In this document: positions 7,557 to 16,739 of the stretch, piece after piece
How the letters are laid out: every line of letters starts with the position of its first letter
Position numbering within the stretch: the stretch's first letter is position 1
Made by a program: the position numbers and the translations under genes
Assembly (NCBI GenBank): GCA_017963165.1
Contig: JAGCTZ010000125.1
Coordinates: forward strand, 11,453-75,452
DNA from: Treponema sp.
GTDB taxonomy: Bacteria; Spirochaetota; Spirochaetia; Treponematales; Treponemataceae
Direction of reading: 5' to 3'
DNA: 64,000 nucleotides
The notes under the pieces: model-generated
The model's input: only the letters and a program-made list of their open reading frames with translations
The model's database searches: none
What the model was told of the DNA's origin: nothing

Positions 7557-8300
7557 TTATAATTCAATTTTTATGCCGGCACAAACCATAAGGCCGTCAA
7601 TAGTTTTGTCAGATATAACAGAAATTGGAAAGAAAACAGCAATCTCTGGTCCGTATTTTGTTTTGCCGTAATAAAACATCCAGTCAAAGCCTGCAGAAAG
7701 ATAAAGGAAACGAAGATTGTTGTAATACCAGGAATTCATATAACTTACATCAGCGCCGGCAGAGCCTCTATAACCTGGTGCCGATTCCTTTATATTTGCA
7801 GGAAGTATTGCATATCGGAAAAATGTTGCAACTCCGGCAAGAATACTCCAGCTTGTTCTGTCCTTGTAATTAATCTTAAAAACTACAGGCAGATTCAAAA
7901 GAAACGAAAGAGTCTGTCCTGTACGGTTTTCGACTTCGGCAGGAAGAACCATATTATCATAAACAAGATTGTAAGTAGTAAAAAATCTAAGCGACGGCTG
8001 GAAAGAAAAGAATGTATAGTTAGGCACTGAAAGCCCAATGTAAACAGGAACCGTAATAGGCGAAGGAGCGCTTATGAATTTTCCTTCTGCATTTTTTTTG
8101 TGTGTATTTATAGAAACAAGCGGTGAAATACCAAAAACAAAATCAAGTCGATGAATCATAGACTGAGACTGAATGAGCTCTTCTACTTCTGTTACAGTCA
8201 TGTCTTTTTCATCAACATAATTTCTTTCGCTTTCTTCCTGACAAAAGACATGTCCTGCAAAGAGAATAAAAACTGCTGCCAAAATAAAAAGCTTTTTCAT
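7557..8300 (-). CDS. Exported protein, probable outer-membrane beta-barrel
   Basis: No specific family is recognised. The 247-residue product begins MKKLFILAAVFILFAGHVFC, a clear signal peptide that could also end in a lipobox-like G-H-V-F-C. The remainder shows alternating hydrophobic/polar strands rich in aromatic residues (YIGLSVPNYTFFSFQPSLRF, WYYNNLRFLYLSAGFDWMFY) and ends in a strand-like segment, GLMVCAGIKIEL. This fits a small outer-membrane barrel. It is followed by the radical SAM gene 11 nt downstream and preceded by a lipoprotein gene in the same direction. Confidence 0.6.
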   Translation of the reverse strand: MKKLFILAAVFILFAGHVFCQEESERNYVDEKDMTVTEVEELIQSQSMIHRLDFVFGISPLVSINTHKKNAEGKFISAPSPITVPVYIGLSVPNYTFFSFQPSLRFFTTYNLVYDNMVLPAEVENRTGQTLSFLLNLPVVFKINYKDRTSWSILAGVATFFRYAILPANIKESAPGYRGSAGADVSYMNSWYYNNLRFLYLSAGFDWMFYYGKTKYGPEIAVFFPISVISDKTIDGLMVCAGIKIEL

Positions 8301-8315
8301 CAGCCTGATTTTTCC

Positions 8316-9515
8316 TTATCTTATTTTACTATATAAGGTAGAATCTAAGTCAACACTTAAAAAACCACTTCTGTTTGTTTTGTAAAAGTCTGTCTGCTCC
8401 CAAGCGGCATAAAGTGTAGTTCCGCTTATTACAAAGTCTGAATAAATATAACCACGTTCCAGCTTCGGAAGTCTTATTGCAACAGGGCTTCCACCACGAA
8501 GAATGTGTTTTCCCGGCAGAGCGCCTTCTATAAAAAGAGTTCCATCTTCGAAAAGAGCAGCGCTCCAGCTTTGAGAAATAATTGCTTTGGCCTTTAGTTC
8601 CTGTTCAAAAGAGCCTTTGATTTCGTTTTCAAAAATCCGTGGAGAACTTCCGCCGGCTGATTTTACTTCTATTATAAAAGGAACAGAATCTGTAAAACCA
8701 GCGAGCATTTTGCGTATTCGTTCCGGGGCAGTTGAATAAGCTTTTATGCTCATTGCATCACGGAATTCCTGAACAGAAGATTCGCGGACAGAAATCAAAT
8801 TATTTGCAGTAACAGGAGAAATAGAAAGCAGTGGCGCAGACGGAGTAAATTTTACATAAGAAAAATCTGTTTTATCCTGATTTGTTTTAAGGCAGCAAAG
8901 CCATGTACTTCCATCCCAGTAAAAATCTGTAACTTCGCAGAAGGAATTATCTGTAAGATTTGTACTGTTAATTATAGGATAAGAAATTTTTGATTCATCA
9001 TCAAACTGAATTAAAAAAAGATGTTCGCCTGTGTTATTTTTGTAGGTATCGGTGCTTAGTGTATCATTAAAAAATGCGCTTTTATAAACAGAAAAAACAG
9101 CAGTATCGTTTATGAAAACAAGATTTCCGGCAGTACGGTCAGAAAAAATTGAAACATCTTTTGCAAGTGAAAGCTTGTCATTTTCAAAGCATAAGACACC
9201 AAGTCTGTTTACAAGTGCAAAAGCCTTATTGCCCTGATCACTGTCTGAATTAACAGCATTGTTTGCGCAGGATATTCTTACTGCCTCGGTATAAGGTGCC
9301 TGTCCGCTATACGGAGCATTTTGAGGTAAATCTATCTGAGCAAAGCCGTCCTGTGTAAAATAATACCATACATGGTCTGAGCTTTGTTCACTTACGTTGA
9401 GGATTTGTGGTTCTTTTTCTGATGCAGATTTTGATTTTTTCTTACAGCTGCAGAATAAAACAGCCAGAGAAATGGTTATAAAACAGAGAATCCGCACATT
9501 TACAATTTTTTTCAT
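8316..9515 (-). CDS. Lipoprotein, RCC1/propeller-like, unknown function
   Basis: The function is not recognised. The 399-residue protein has a basic start, a hydrophobic core and the lipobox LFCSC at about residues 19-23, so it should be lipid-anchored. The body contains strand-rich repeats with phrases such as 'ALVNRLGVLCFENDK', 'AALFEDGTLFIEG' and 'GTTLYAAWEQ', as in RCC1-like or other propeller sensors. Its ATG overlaps the stop of the upstream gene (ATGA) and has GGAGAT just before it. The two are therefore translationally coupled and probably act together at the cell envelope. Confidence 0.6.
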   Translation of the reverse strand: MKKIVNVRILCFITISLAVLFCSCKKKSKSASEKEPQILNVSEQSSDHVWYYFTQDGFAQIDLPQNAPYSGQAPYTEAVRISCANNAVNSDSDQGNKAFALVNRLGVLCFENDKLSLAKDVSIFSDRTAGNLVFINDTAVFSVYKSAFFNDTLSTDTYKNNTGEHLFLIQFDDESKISYPIINSTNLTDNSFCEVTDFYWDGSTWLCCLKTNQDKTDFSYVKFTPSAPLLSISPVTANNLISVRESSVQEFRDAMSIKAYSTAPERIRKMLAGFTDSVPFIIEVKSAGGSSPRIFENEIKGSFEQELKAKAIISQSWSAALFEDGTLFIEGALPGKHILRGGSPVAIRLPKLERGYIYSDFVISGTTLYAAWEQTDFYKTNRSGFLSVDLDSTLYSKIR

Positions 9516-10390
9516 ATATCTCCAATAATGTATATCGGCAGAGAAATAAACTCAAGTGATATATTTTTTACTGAAGTACCAGAAATTAATACACCGCGGG
9601 TAAAATTACCATCTGTAAGCGCAAAAAGCTGTGGTTGTCCTTTTTTTATTGTTACATAAAACTGATTTTGATTTTCTGCTTCAAAAATAGCTTTATTTTC
9701 GGGTACATAAGATGAAAAAACTGGAAAATCCAGAGCAACTGACAACGTCCCCGGCATTTTTAGCTTATTTGCCGAAAAATTGTGATTTGCAATTCCTTCT
9801 AAAATCTGCTGAGTATTTAAAAGCCACGGATTTTCGTCCTGTTTTGATTTAAGGATTTCCAGAAGCCGGTTCCAGTTGAATTCCAGTAACATTTCTTCTA
9901 TATATTCACTAGAATATCCTTTCTGCATACCGGATTTGATTAGTGATTTCATAAGTGCTGCCGCATAACCGTCAGTCCATGAAAGTTTAATTGTTTGATT
10001 TTTTGCGTTGACCTGGTATGGATAAATTGCACCGGCACATTTAAAGAAGCGGCTTTGCCTGTTTTGTGAATCGTAAATCAAAGGTTGGGCTGTTATACAA
10101 AATGGCCTGTTTCTTGCAACTTTTATTTTGAGAGAATCAGAATTAAGCTCTTTTGTTTCTTTTGAATTGCACAACTCCAGCTGCCAGCCGCAAAGCTCCG
10201 GTAAATATTCCGGCCATTGGGGAAGCTCCAGAGTAATAGTTTCGTGCTTTGAATTTGCAAGATGGGATCCCGTTTCCTGCAAAAGTCCGCACGAACACAA
10301 CGAAACCGACGAAACTGGTACGGCAAAACAGACTGCCGCCCAGACCAATGTATGGTACAAGCCAATAGTTAAAAATGAATTTTTTCTCAT
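9512..10390 (-). CDS. Lipoprotein of unknown function
   Basis: This 292-residue exported protein has a long hydrophobic segment ending in the lipobox SLCSC (about residues 29-33). No domain is recognised. The mature part carries motifs such as 'ALDFPVFSSYVPENKAIFE' and a run of beta strands at the C-terminus. It overlaps the next lipoprotein gene by 4 nt, so the two are coupled. There is no Shine-Dalgarno sequence before the ATG. An AT-rich -10-like sequence (TAATAC) lies 6 nt upstream, so the message may have almost no leader. Confidence 0.55.
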   Translation of the reverse strand: MRKNSFLTIGLYHTLVWAAVCFAVPVSSVSLCSCGLLQETGSHLANSKHETITLELPQWPEYLPELCGWQLELCNSKETKELNSDSLKIKVARNRPFCITAQPLIYDSQNRQSRFFKCAGAIYPYQVNAKNQTIKLSWTDGYAAALMKSLIKSGMQKGYSSEYIEEMLLEFNWNRLLEILKSKQDENPWLLNTQQILEGIANHNFSANKLKMPGTLSVALDFPVFSSYVPENKAIFEAENQNQFYVTIKKGQPQLFALTDGNFTRGVLISGTSVKNISLEFISLPIYIIGDI

Positions 10391-10469
10391 ACTATAGTAT
10401 TAGAGAAAAAGTAAATTTTTTTACAAAAATTTCAAGACAAAATTGAAATTTCGGGTTGGAATTTCGTAA

Positions 10470-12371
10470 TTAAAGCTTGAAGTTACCAATCTGCTCTGAC
10501 AACGCAAGCATACTCTGCTGGTTTGTCTGAGTTGATTTTGTAACATTATCCATCGCAGTAGAAATACCCTGGATACTGGAAGCCATACCTGTCATTTCGT
10601 TATTAATTGTTTTGGTAATTTCAGAAAGACTTTCCATTTCTTTTACAATAAGTTCACTACCCGAAACCATCTCTGCAGAACCTGTTTTTACTTCCTGGCT
10701 TGAAGAATTAATATGCTTGATTGCTTCAAGAACATGCTGGTTTCCTTCTGATTGCTCTTGCATTGCCTTCATAATTTCGCTTTCTTGTTTCATTACAGTT
10801 TGAGCTAAATCATAAATTACATTGAACTTTTCCTGAACTTCTTTTGTATTTGTAGAAACAAGCTGAATTGAAGCAGACAAATCCTTAAGGTTGTCATTAA
10901 TGTTCTTACCTTGTGCGCTTGATTGTTCTGCAAGCTTTCTGATTTCGTCTGCAACAACAGAAAAGCCTTTTCCTGCTTCACCGGCATGAGCAGATTCAAT
11001 TGCGGCATTCATGGCAAGAAGGTTTGTCTGTGAAGCAATTGTCTGAATAATAGAGGTTGCTTCCATCAGGGAAGTAGACTGTTCAATAATTTTTTGTGAT
11101 GTCAAAACAGCTGTTTCAACAGATTTTCGTCCATCATCAGAAGCATCAGAAAGCGCATTTACCGATTGAGTATTCTGGTTAAGAATCTCTGTTACGCTAT
11201 TGATATTTTTGACCATTTCTTCAACAGCAGCAGAAGACTGTGTAACGGCAGAAACCTGTCCTTCAATATTTGTATTCAGAACGTTTGTTCTGCTGATAAT
11301 CTGATTTACAGAAGTTCCTGCCTGTTCAACACCGGAAACCTGATTTTTCATTTCGTTGTTTACAGAATCAATACCGCCGTTGATAGATTCTACTTCTTTT
11401 TTTACAGTTATTATTTCCTGACCAAGATTTTCTGCAACTTGAGCAGTAGTTTCTACAGAACTCTTAAAACCTTTGAGCAATTCTTTTGTGGAATCTCTTA
11501 ATGAATTAAGATGATTTGCAAGTTCTCCCAGCTCACAACGGATGATTACAGGAACATCTTGTGTATTGTAATCTTTGTTCATCAAATCTTCAGAAAATTT
11601 TCCAATGCAGCGGATACAGTGATTTACATGGCTAAGCTGAATATACATATCCAGAAGACCAACAAAACCAACGAAAACTGCAAATGGAGTTACCTTTTTT
11701 ATAAAGAGTGTTGCAATTGGCATTTGTCTGTTCATAGGAATATCAAAAATAGCTTCGACCATGAGTACCAGTCCAAGCATGACAAATAAAGAAATAAGAA
11801 GACATCTTTGCATAAAAGAAAATGTCATATATTTACGGCTATATGGAAGCCATTCAACAGCTTTTTCAAGACTTGCAACTGTAAGTATATAGAACAAAAC
11901 AGAAAAAATACAAAGTCCGCCAAAAATCATACAGAAAGCATAGAACAAATATGATTCTCCCATAAATGAGGCAGGAGAAAATCCTTTTTTGATATTATAT
12001 GTTGCCAGAACAATAGGATCTAAAGCTGAGTATGTAACCGGAATTGAAAAACACAAAAGTTCAGCAATTTTTATTTTTTTATTAATCTTTGTGAGTGATT
12101 CTTCATTACCCGGAATATAGGCTTTGAGGCTTTTATTGAGCCATAGATAAATTAAAATAGGAAATAAAACTGAAGTGCCCATGAAAAATGTAGAAAGCAG
12201 ATTGTTGCCTGTTTCCATACATTCTGCAAGTGTTAAACCGCCTACAAAGACATTGAGCGGCATGTACATAATAAATGGTAAAAGAAAAGCTCCCAGCATG
12301 AAAAACAGAATTTTTATTGGGAGTTTTCTGCTGGCAGGTTCCTGTACAAAAGTATTATTAACATTATCCAT
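10470..12371 (-). CDS. Methyl-accepting chemotaxis protein with polytopic membrane sensor
   Basis: This 633-residue chemoreceptor has about six predicted membrane helices in residues 15-275 instead of the usual two helices around a periplasmic sensor. A HAMP-like region and the coiled-coil signalling domain follow. The highly conserved hairpin tip is visible near residues 445-480 ([20 protein letters not shown], then [17 protein letters not shown]). It should signal to CheA/CheW and the flagellar motor. The ligand domain resembles no family I can name; it could sense a membrane-soluble or energy-related cue. A CAGGAGG Shine-Dalgarno sequence precedes the ATG. Confidence 0.9.
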   Translation of the reverse strand: MDNVNNTFVQEPASRKLPIKILFFMLGAFLLPFIMYMPLNVFVGGLTLAECMETGNNLLSTFFMGTSVLFPILIYLWLNKSLKAYIPGNEESLTKINKKIKIAELLCFSIPVTYSALDPIVLATYNIKKGFSPASFMGESYLFYAFCMIFGGLCIFSVLFYILTVASLEKAVEWLPYSRKYMTFSFMQRCLLISLFVMLGLVLMVEAIFDIPMNRQMPIATLFIKKVTPFAVFVGFVGLLDMYIQLSHVNHCIRCIGKFSEDLMNKDYNTQDVPVIIRCELGELANHLNSLRDSTKELLKGFKSSVETTAQVAENLGQEIITVKKEVESINGGIDSVNNEMKNQVSGVEQAGTSVNQIISRTNVLNTNIEGQVSAVTQSSAAVEEMVKNINSVTEILNQNTQSVNALSDASDDGRKSVETAVLTSQKIIEQSTSLMEATSIIQTIASQTNLLAMNAAIESAHAGEAGKGFSVVADEIRKLAEQSSAQGKNINDNLKDLSASIQLVSTNTKEVQEKFNVIYDLAQTVMKQESEIMKAMQEQSEGNQHVLEAIKHINSSSQEVKTGSAEMVSGSELIVKEMESLSEITKTINNEMTGMASSIQGISTAMDNVTKSTQTNQQSMLALSEQIGNFKL

Positions 12372-12419
12372 AAAAGTAATCCTCCTGAAGTGTATATATA
12401 TTATAATACTATTTGTAGA

Positions 12420-12869
12420 TTATTTAAATTTTTTTATTTCGTTTTGACAAAGTTGATCACATAATTCGTTGTATTCTATTCCGGCGTGACCTTTTACCCA
12501 GTTCCAGGTAACGTCAAGGGCGGAATTTAATGCATCAAGCTGTTCCCACAGCTCCTGATTTTTTACAGGCTTTTTATCTGCGGTTTTCCAGCCTTTTGCT
12601 TTCCAGCTGTGAATCCATTGAGTTATACCGTTTTTTACATACTGGCTGTCGATGTTTACAGTAACGTGTCGTCCTGCAAAAGAAGGAGTATTTTTTACTA
12701 CAGAAAGTGCTGCAATTGCTGCGCTAAGCTCCATTTTGTTATTGGTAGTCATGGGGTCGCCGCCACTAAGCTTTTTTACAACTCCATCGGCAACAACAAC
12801 AATACCCCAGCCACCAGGGCCAGGGTTGCCTGAGCATCCACCGTCTGTATAGATTATAATGTCGTCCAC
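12420..12869 (-). CDS. rnhA: Ribonuclease HI
   Basis: This enzyme degrades the RNA strand of RNA-DNA hybrids. The product has the family core IIYTDGGCSGNPGPGGWGIV, E in NKMELSAAIAAL, D in NIDSQYVKNGI and the C-terminal WVKGHAGIEYNELCDQL, giving the D-E-D-H/D active site. I chose the GTG at 12867-12869 with AGGGG 7 nt upstream. That gives 149 residues, the standard length, and a 10-nt gap from the hisB stop. An upstream ATG at 12932 would overlap hisB by about 50 nt. It is co-oriented with hisB, so it is likely co-transcribed with the histidine genes. Confidence 0.9.
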   Translation of the reverse strand: MDDIIIYTDGGCSGNPGPGGWGIVVVADGVVKKLSGGDPMTTNNKMELSAAIAALSVVKNTPSFAGRHVTVNIDSQYVKNGITQWIHSWKAKGWKTADKKPVKNQELWEQLDALNSALDVTWNWVKGHAGIEYNELCDQLCQNEIKKFK

Positions 12870-12879
12870 CGGTTTGCCC

Positions 12880-13497
12880 CTATACCAGCACGCCCTTTGT
12901 CGAAGGAATTGCTCCTTCTCGTCGTTCGTCAATACTTACGGCTTCGCGGATTGCACGGCTTACGGCTTTGAAAGCGGCTTCGATTTTGTGGTGGTCACTG
13001 CGGCCACGGATTGTATCTATGTGTAAATTGCATTGAGCTGCGTTTACAAAGCCCTGCCAGAAATCTTCAAAGCAGTCTGTCTGGAAAGAAGCTTCTTTTC
13101 CGTCTGCGCCGATTGAAACAAGAGGTACACCTGTAAGTTTAGCGTCGTTTACAAGGTAAGCGCGTCCGCCAAAGTCTACTGCAGCCTGCACAAGAGATTC
13201 GTCCATAGGATAAATAAAGAAGCCGGCGCGATAGATTCCGGCACAATTTCCAAGCGCCTTCTTAAAACATTCGCCAAGAACAATGCCCGTATCTTCTATA
13301 GTGTGGTGCTGATCTACATTAAGGTCGCCTTTGATTGTCCCTGTCAAATCAAAAAGCCCGTGCTTACAGAATGAACGAAGCATGTGGTCAAAAAATCCAA
13401 TCGGGTTTTCTACCTCGCATTTACCTGTTCCATCAAGGTTGAGGGTGAGTTCTATTTGTGTCTCACCTGTTTCACGCTTAACAGTTGCTGTTCTCAT
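12880..13497 (-). CDS. hisB: Imidazoleglycerol-phosphate dehydratase
   Basis: This is the histidine biosynthesis enzyme that converts imidazole glycerol phosphate to imidazole acetol phosphate. The 205-residue single-domain form has the metal-binding motifs GFFDHMLRSFCKHGLFDL and DQHHTIEDTGI, and further on GRSDHHKIEAAFKA. It ends in GVL as is typical. There is no fused phosphatase domain, so histidinol phosphatase must be encoded elsewhere. It is preceded by AGGAG. The region separating it from hisG is a long repeat block (13520-13687) of the kind also found between argJ and argB. Confidence 0.95.
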   Translation of the reverse strand: MRTATVKRETGETQIELTLNLDGTGKCEVENPIGFFDHMLRSFCKHGLFDLTGTIKGDLNVDQHHTIEDTGIVLGECFKKALGNCAGIYRAGFFIYPMDESLVQAAVDFGGRAYLVNDAKLTGVPLVSIGADGKEASFQTDCFEDFWQGFVNAAQCNLHIDTIRGRSDHHKIEAAFKAVSRAIREAVSIDERREGAIPSTKGVLV

Positions 13498-13519
13498 GGT
13501 TATATCTCCTTTTTATTTA

Positions 13520-13687
13520 GGTTTTAGGTTCCAGATTTTAGGTTCCAGGGGTTTTAGAAAGCAGGCGTTACGGGCGGCGTTTGAGCCCGTTCAGGGGGTA
13601 GCGCAAGCCACCGCAACGAAGTGAGGAGGCTGAAGCGAAGGGGGCCTCCCCCTCCTAGCACCTAAAACCTGGCACCTGGCACCTATC
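13520..13687. repeat. R2 GC-rich dispersed repeat between hisG and hisB
   Basis: The block has AGGTTTTAGGTTCCAG-type sequences at one end and ACCTAAAACCTGGCACC at the other, roughly inverted. The middle is GC-rich: GGGCGGCGTTTGAGCCCG, GGGGTAGCGCAA and AAGGGGGCCTCCCCCTCC. The copy at 31247-31366 between argJ and argB shares GGGCGGCGTTTGAGCCCG, GGGGTAG and CCTAAAACCTGGCACCT. Related blocks lie at 19145-19415, 44678-44762 and 63168-63275. Confidence 0.8.
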
Positions 13688-14560
13688 CTACAGCATCACC
13701 TTTCTAAGTTCATATTCTACAATATCCGAAGCGCCAAGTGACTGTAATTTTGGGAGCAGTGTCGGAACTTCAGACTTCTTAACTGCAATTTTGACTGCAA
13801 AACCGTCGTCATTAAACAGCGGAGAAACAGTAGGGCTCTTCATAGAAGGAATGCCCTTTATAAGGTTATCAAAATCGGCTTTAGAAACATTCATTTCGAG
13901 CATTACACGGTTGCGGGCATTTAATACAGTTTCAAAAAGCATTTTAAGCTCAAGGATTTTCTGTTTTTTGTCCGGGTCTTCCATTGCCTCGCGGGAAGCA
14001 TACATGCGGGTAGAGCTTTCCATAAGGGTGTCAACAATCTTAAGACGGTTTGCACGGAGCGAAGAACCTGTAGAAGTGTTATCAATCAAAATCTGTGCAA
14101 TCGAATCTTCTGTATCCTGAACAAAGCCTTCGCTTGTTCCCCAGGTACGGAAAATTGAACCGTCAATCTTTTTTTCTTCTACCCATTTGCGGCTTAAGGC
14201 CTGATATTCTGTTGCAATTGTAACAGGTGCTTTTATAAGCTGATCAAGTTCTTTTGTGTCTGGAATTGCGGCAACTATGCGTACAGGGTCAAAACCAAGA
14301 TCCATGATTTCTACAACTTTATCCTGAACGCCGTTTTCGTAAACCCAGTCTTTACCACTAAAACCTAAGTCGGCTTTATTGTTTGCAAGAAGAAGGCTTG
14401 TAATCTGAGGCTTTACAACCTGAAAAGCAAGGTCATCCTGATTTGTTGTAGGGAAATATGTTCTGTCGGGCAGGTAAATTGAAATACCTACATCGCTTAA
14501 GAGTTCGTAAACTGATTCGTAAATGCGGCCTTTAGCCAATAATATTTTTAGTTTTTCCAT
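13688..14560 (-). CDS. hisG: ATP phosphoribosyltransferase, long form with regulatory domain
   Basis: This enzyme catalyses the first, feedback-inhibited step of histidine synthesis: ATP plus PRPP gives phosphoribosyl-ATP. The product is about 290 residues. The catalytic part starts MEKLKILLAKGRIYE, and a substrate loop follows near residue 155 (DNTSTGSSLRANRL). The C-terminal ACT-like domain (SPTVSPLFNDDGFAVKIAVK) marks the long HisG form, which does not need HisZ. The ATG at 14558-14560 has no ribosome binding site. A TTGAAA-17-TAAAAT promoter places the transcription start at or next to that ATG. A TTG at 14596 is within the -35 box and was rejected. Confidence 0.93.
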   Translation of the reverse strand: MEKLKILLAKGRIYESVYELLSDVGISIYLPDRTYFPTTNQDDLAFQVVKPQITSLLLANNKADLGFSGKDWVYENGVQDKVVEIMDLGFDPVRIVAAIPDTKELDQLIKAPVTIATEYQALSRKWVEEKKIDGSIFRTWGTSEGFVQDTEDSIAQILIDNTSTGSSLRANRLKIVDTLMESSTRMYASREAMEDPDKKQKILELKMLFETVLNARNRVMLEMNVSKADFDNLIKGIPSMKSPTVSPLFNDDGFAVKIAVKKSEVPTLLPKLQSLGASDIVEYELRKVML

Positions 14561-14567
14561 AAATGAT

Positions 14568-14596
14568 ATTTTATAGAAGAATAAAGATAGTTTCAA
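14568..14596 (-). promoter_or_regulatory. hisG promoter, leaderless
   Basis: Read on the minus strand: TTGAAA (14591-14596), 17-nt spacer, TAAAAT (14568-14573), then 7 nt to the hisG ATG. There is no Shine-Dalgarno sequence. The start of transcription should coincide with the start codon. Confidence 0.65.
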
Positions 14597-14632
14597 TAAT
14601 GTTTATTTATAACTATTTAATCATTTATGTGT

Positions 14633-14645
14633 TATAATTAATAAG
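14633..14645 (+). promoter_or_regulatory. -10 box of the patatin gene, leaderless
   Basis: TATAAT at 14633-14638 is followed by 7 nt and the ATG at 14646. The -35 region is weak. It is divergent from, and only about 40 bp away from, the leaderless hisG promoter. Confidence 0.5.
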
Positions 14646-16610
14646 ATGAAACGTCTTTTCACCGTTTTTCTGGCATTCGTGCTATTTGCTGGTGCGTTTT
14701 CTGCCTGGTCTCAAAATACAGTACTTTCTCCAGATTCTGCGCTTGCTCTTCAGACAGTTCCTGTTTACGAAGGTGTTGAAGAATTTGAGGCTAAGATTCA
14801 AAAAATCAGAGAAGAAGAAGGACGTGAACCGCTTGGACTTGTTTTATGTGGCGGTTCGGCAAGAGCGTTTTGTCATATAGGCGTTCTTAAGGCAATGGAA
14901 GAAAATGATATTGTTCCAGATTTTATAATTGCCAATTCCATGGGCGCAGTTATAGGTATGCTTTATGCTTATGGTTTTTCACCGCAAAAAATTGAAGAAA
15001 TAATTTCCGAGATAAATATTAATTCTTATTTTGAACCTGTTTTTCCTTTGCGGGGCGGTTTGCTTTCTGTTCGAAAATTTGAAGCTCTTGTTAATCAGCT
15101 GCTGGGTGAAGAATCTCATCGTGTAGAAGATTGCGCTATTCCTATTCTGCTTTTGACAGAGGATTTATATACAAAGCGCCAGATTTGGCATTGCAGCGGT
15201 GACTTTGCAAAAATAATGGATGCAACTTTTGCAATGAGTGTTTTTATGGAGCCTGTCAATTATACGCTTGAATACAATGAAAATGCCGGAACAAATGTTA
15301 AGCTTATAGACAGTGGTGCAATTGATATTGGCGGTCTTAAGGTTGCATATAAGTTTTCTGATAACATAATGATTTCTACTGCTTTTTATGATTCGGAGCT
15401 TGATTATAATAATCCTATAGTTGTAATAAACCGTACTATGTCTATTGGCAAGGAACGAATTGCAATTAAGGATATTCTTGATTTAGAGCCGGTGCTTATC
15501 CGTAATGATGTTGAGCATTTTTCATTTATGGATTTTCAAAAGGCAGAGCAGATTTCTATGGCAGGTTATACAACGGCAGCTTCTATGATGGAGCAGCTTG
15601 CTGCTTGTCCGCATAAAAAGCTTTCTTTGGCTTCTAATTTACTTGAACGAAGAAAAACTACAGATGTTCTTGGTGATGAACAGATTTTCCGTACAGCCCA
15701 CGATTTTCCTGTTAAGCTTGGAGAGCCGTATGCAGGTGTAAAGCTTTGGCCTGTTTTTAGAGTTGTAGATTTTCCTGATTCATATCTTTATGACAACGAT
15801 GGAATTGCGCTTGATGCTTTTATTGATATTCCCGGAGCATCTTTTAAACTGCGTGCAAATCAATCATTTGATTTTGAAGGTCTTTGTGCCGATGCCCTTA
15901 TAAAGTTTGAGCCGTCTTATTTTGTAAGTGCAGAGCTTTTGGGTTCGTATGATTTTTCTTATGATGATTTTGAAAAGAGCAGCTTTTATGGTTTTGCAGG
16001 AATTAATCTAAGACCTGCATTTTTACCGGCATGCTGTAAGTCGTTTGTATTTACCGGTGAATGGATTGGCAACTGGAAATTTGAATCGCAAAAATTTTTG
16101 TTTACTATAGGATTTAAAAATATTTTTGGAAACGAAAACGACACTTATCTTTTTGTAAAACCATTTGTTTTTGCTGCGGGTTCAAGTTTTTCAGATCTTA
16201 AAGCCGATGGAACAGGGCTCGGGCTTGGCGGCGACATTGAATCGTGCTGGAATTTTGTAGAGCATGCGGGTATTGGCGAATATGCTTACGTAAAATACAA
16301 TTTTGGCGCGCACGATTTTGATGCAGATAACAGAAATGAACTTTATTTTATTCACAAGTCGCCGGACATTACCTTTGCCGAAACTTTGATTCTTCAGCAG
16401 ATAAAGGTTGGCAGTTATTATGAATTTGAATCAGGCTTTAGAATTAATCCGGACGGAATAAAAGGAAGCTTTGACCAGTTTGCAGGAATTTTTGTTCGGG
16501 GTGATGTTTCTGTAATCGGCCTTTCTAACTTTATTATGGAAGGTGGCTGCGGCTGGGATTTTTCTAAGAGCAGAGTTTATGGCAGTTTTAATTTGAAGTG
16601 CAGGATGTAG
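14646..16610 (+). CDS. Patatin-like phospholipase with C-terminal outer-membrane barrel
   Basis: This 654-residue exported protein has a signal peptide ending near FSAWSQ and a patatin domain at about residues 55-280. A long strand-rich C-terminal half follows that looks like an outer-membrane barrel, the arrangement of PlpD-type autotransported lipases. The active-site parts are recognisable but atypical. The oxyanion loop is LCGGSARAFCHIG (usually GGGARG). The nucleophile elbow is ANSMG (usually GTSMG or GxSxG). The dyad aspartate is in IDSGAID (usually DGG). The Ser and Asp are present, so activity is plausible but not certain. It is expressed from a leaderless-type promoter divergent from hisG. 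Confidence 0.82.
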   Translation: MKRLFTVFLAFVLFAGAFSAWSQNTVLSPDSALALQTVPVYEGVEEFEAKIQKIREEEGREPLGLVLCGGSARAFCHIGVLKAMEENDIVPDFIIANSMGAVIGMLYAYGFSPQKIEEIISEININSYFEPVFPLRGGLLSVRKFEALVNQLLGEESHRVEDCAIPILLLTEDLYTKRQIWHCSGDFAKIMDATFAMSVFMEPVNYTLEYNENAGTNVKLIDSGAIDIGGLKVAYKFSDNIMISTAFYDSELDYNNPIVVINRTMSIGKERIAIKDILDLEPVLIRNDVEHFSFMDFQKAEQISMAGYTTAASMMEQLAACPHKKLSLASNLLERRKTTDVLGDEQIFRTAHDFPVKLGEPYAGVKLWPVFRVVDFPDSYLYDNDGIALDAFIDIPGASFKLRANQSFDFEGLCADALIKFEPSYFVSAELLGSYDFSYDDFEKSSFYGFAGINLRPAFLPACCKSFVFTGEWIGNWKFESQKFLFTIGFKNIFGNENDTYLFVKPFVFAAGSSFSDLKADGTGLGLGGDIESCWNFVEHAGIGEYAYVKYNFGAHDFDADNRNELYFIHKSPDITFAETLILQQIKVGSYYEFESGFRINPDGIKGSFDQFAGIFVRGDVSVIGLSNFIMEGGCGWDFSKSRVYGSFNLKCRM

Positions 16611-16616
16611 GTTTAC

Positions 16617-16735
16617 GGCCCTTCGACAGGCTCAGGGATCCCCGCTGTTTAAATTGCAGAATGTAGGTAAGTGACCCTTTGATGAGTTCTGGACCCCGAG
16701 TGTCCCAATGGGGTCCCTGAGCCTGTCGAAGGGTC
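16617..16735. repeat. Cluster of three R1 repeats between patatin and tsaD
   Basis: The first is GGCCCTTCGACAGGCTCAGG at 16617-16642. A decayed copy (GACCCTTTGATGAGTTCTGG) lies at about 16672-16696, and an intact inverted copy (GGTCCCTGAGCCTGTCGAAG) at 16710-16735. The cluster sits between two convergent genes, so hairpins here could act as a bidirectional transcript end. Confidence 0.85.
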
Positions 16736-16739
16736 CTTA

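Noticed and set aside
13331..13624. Open frame antisense to hisB extending into the R2 repeat
   Set aside because: The first part is the shadow of hisB and the rest is repeat; no coding evidence.
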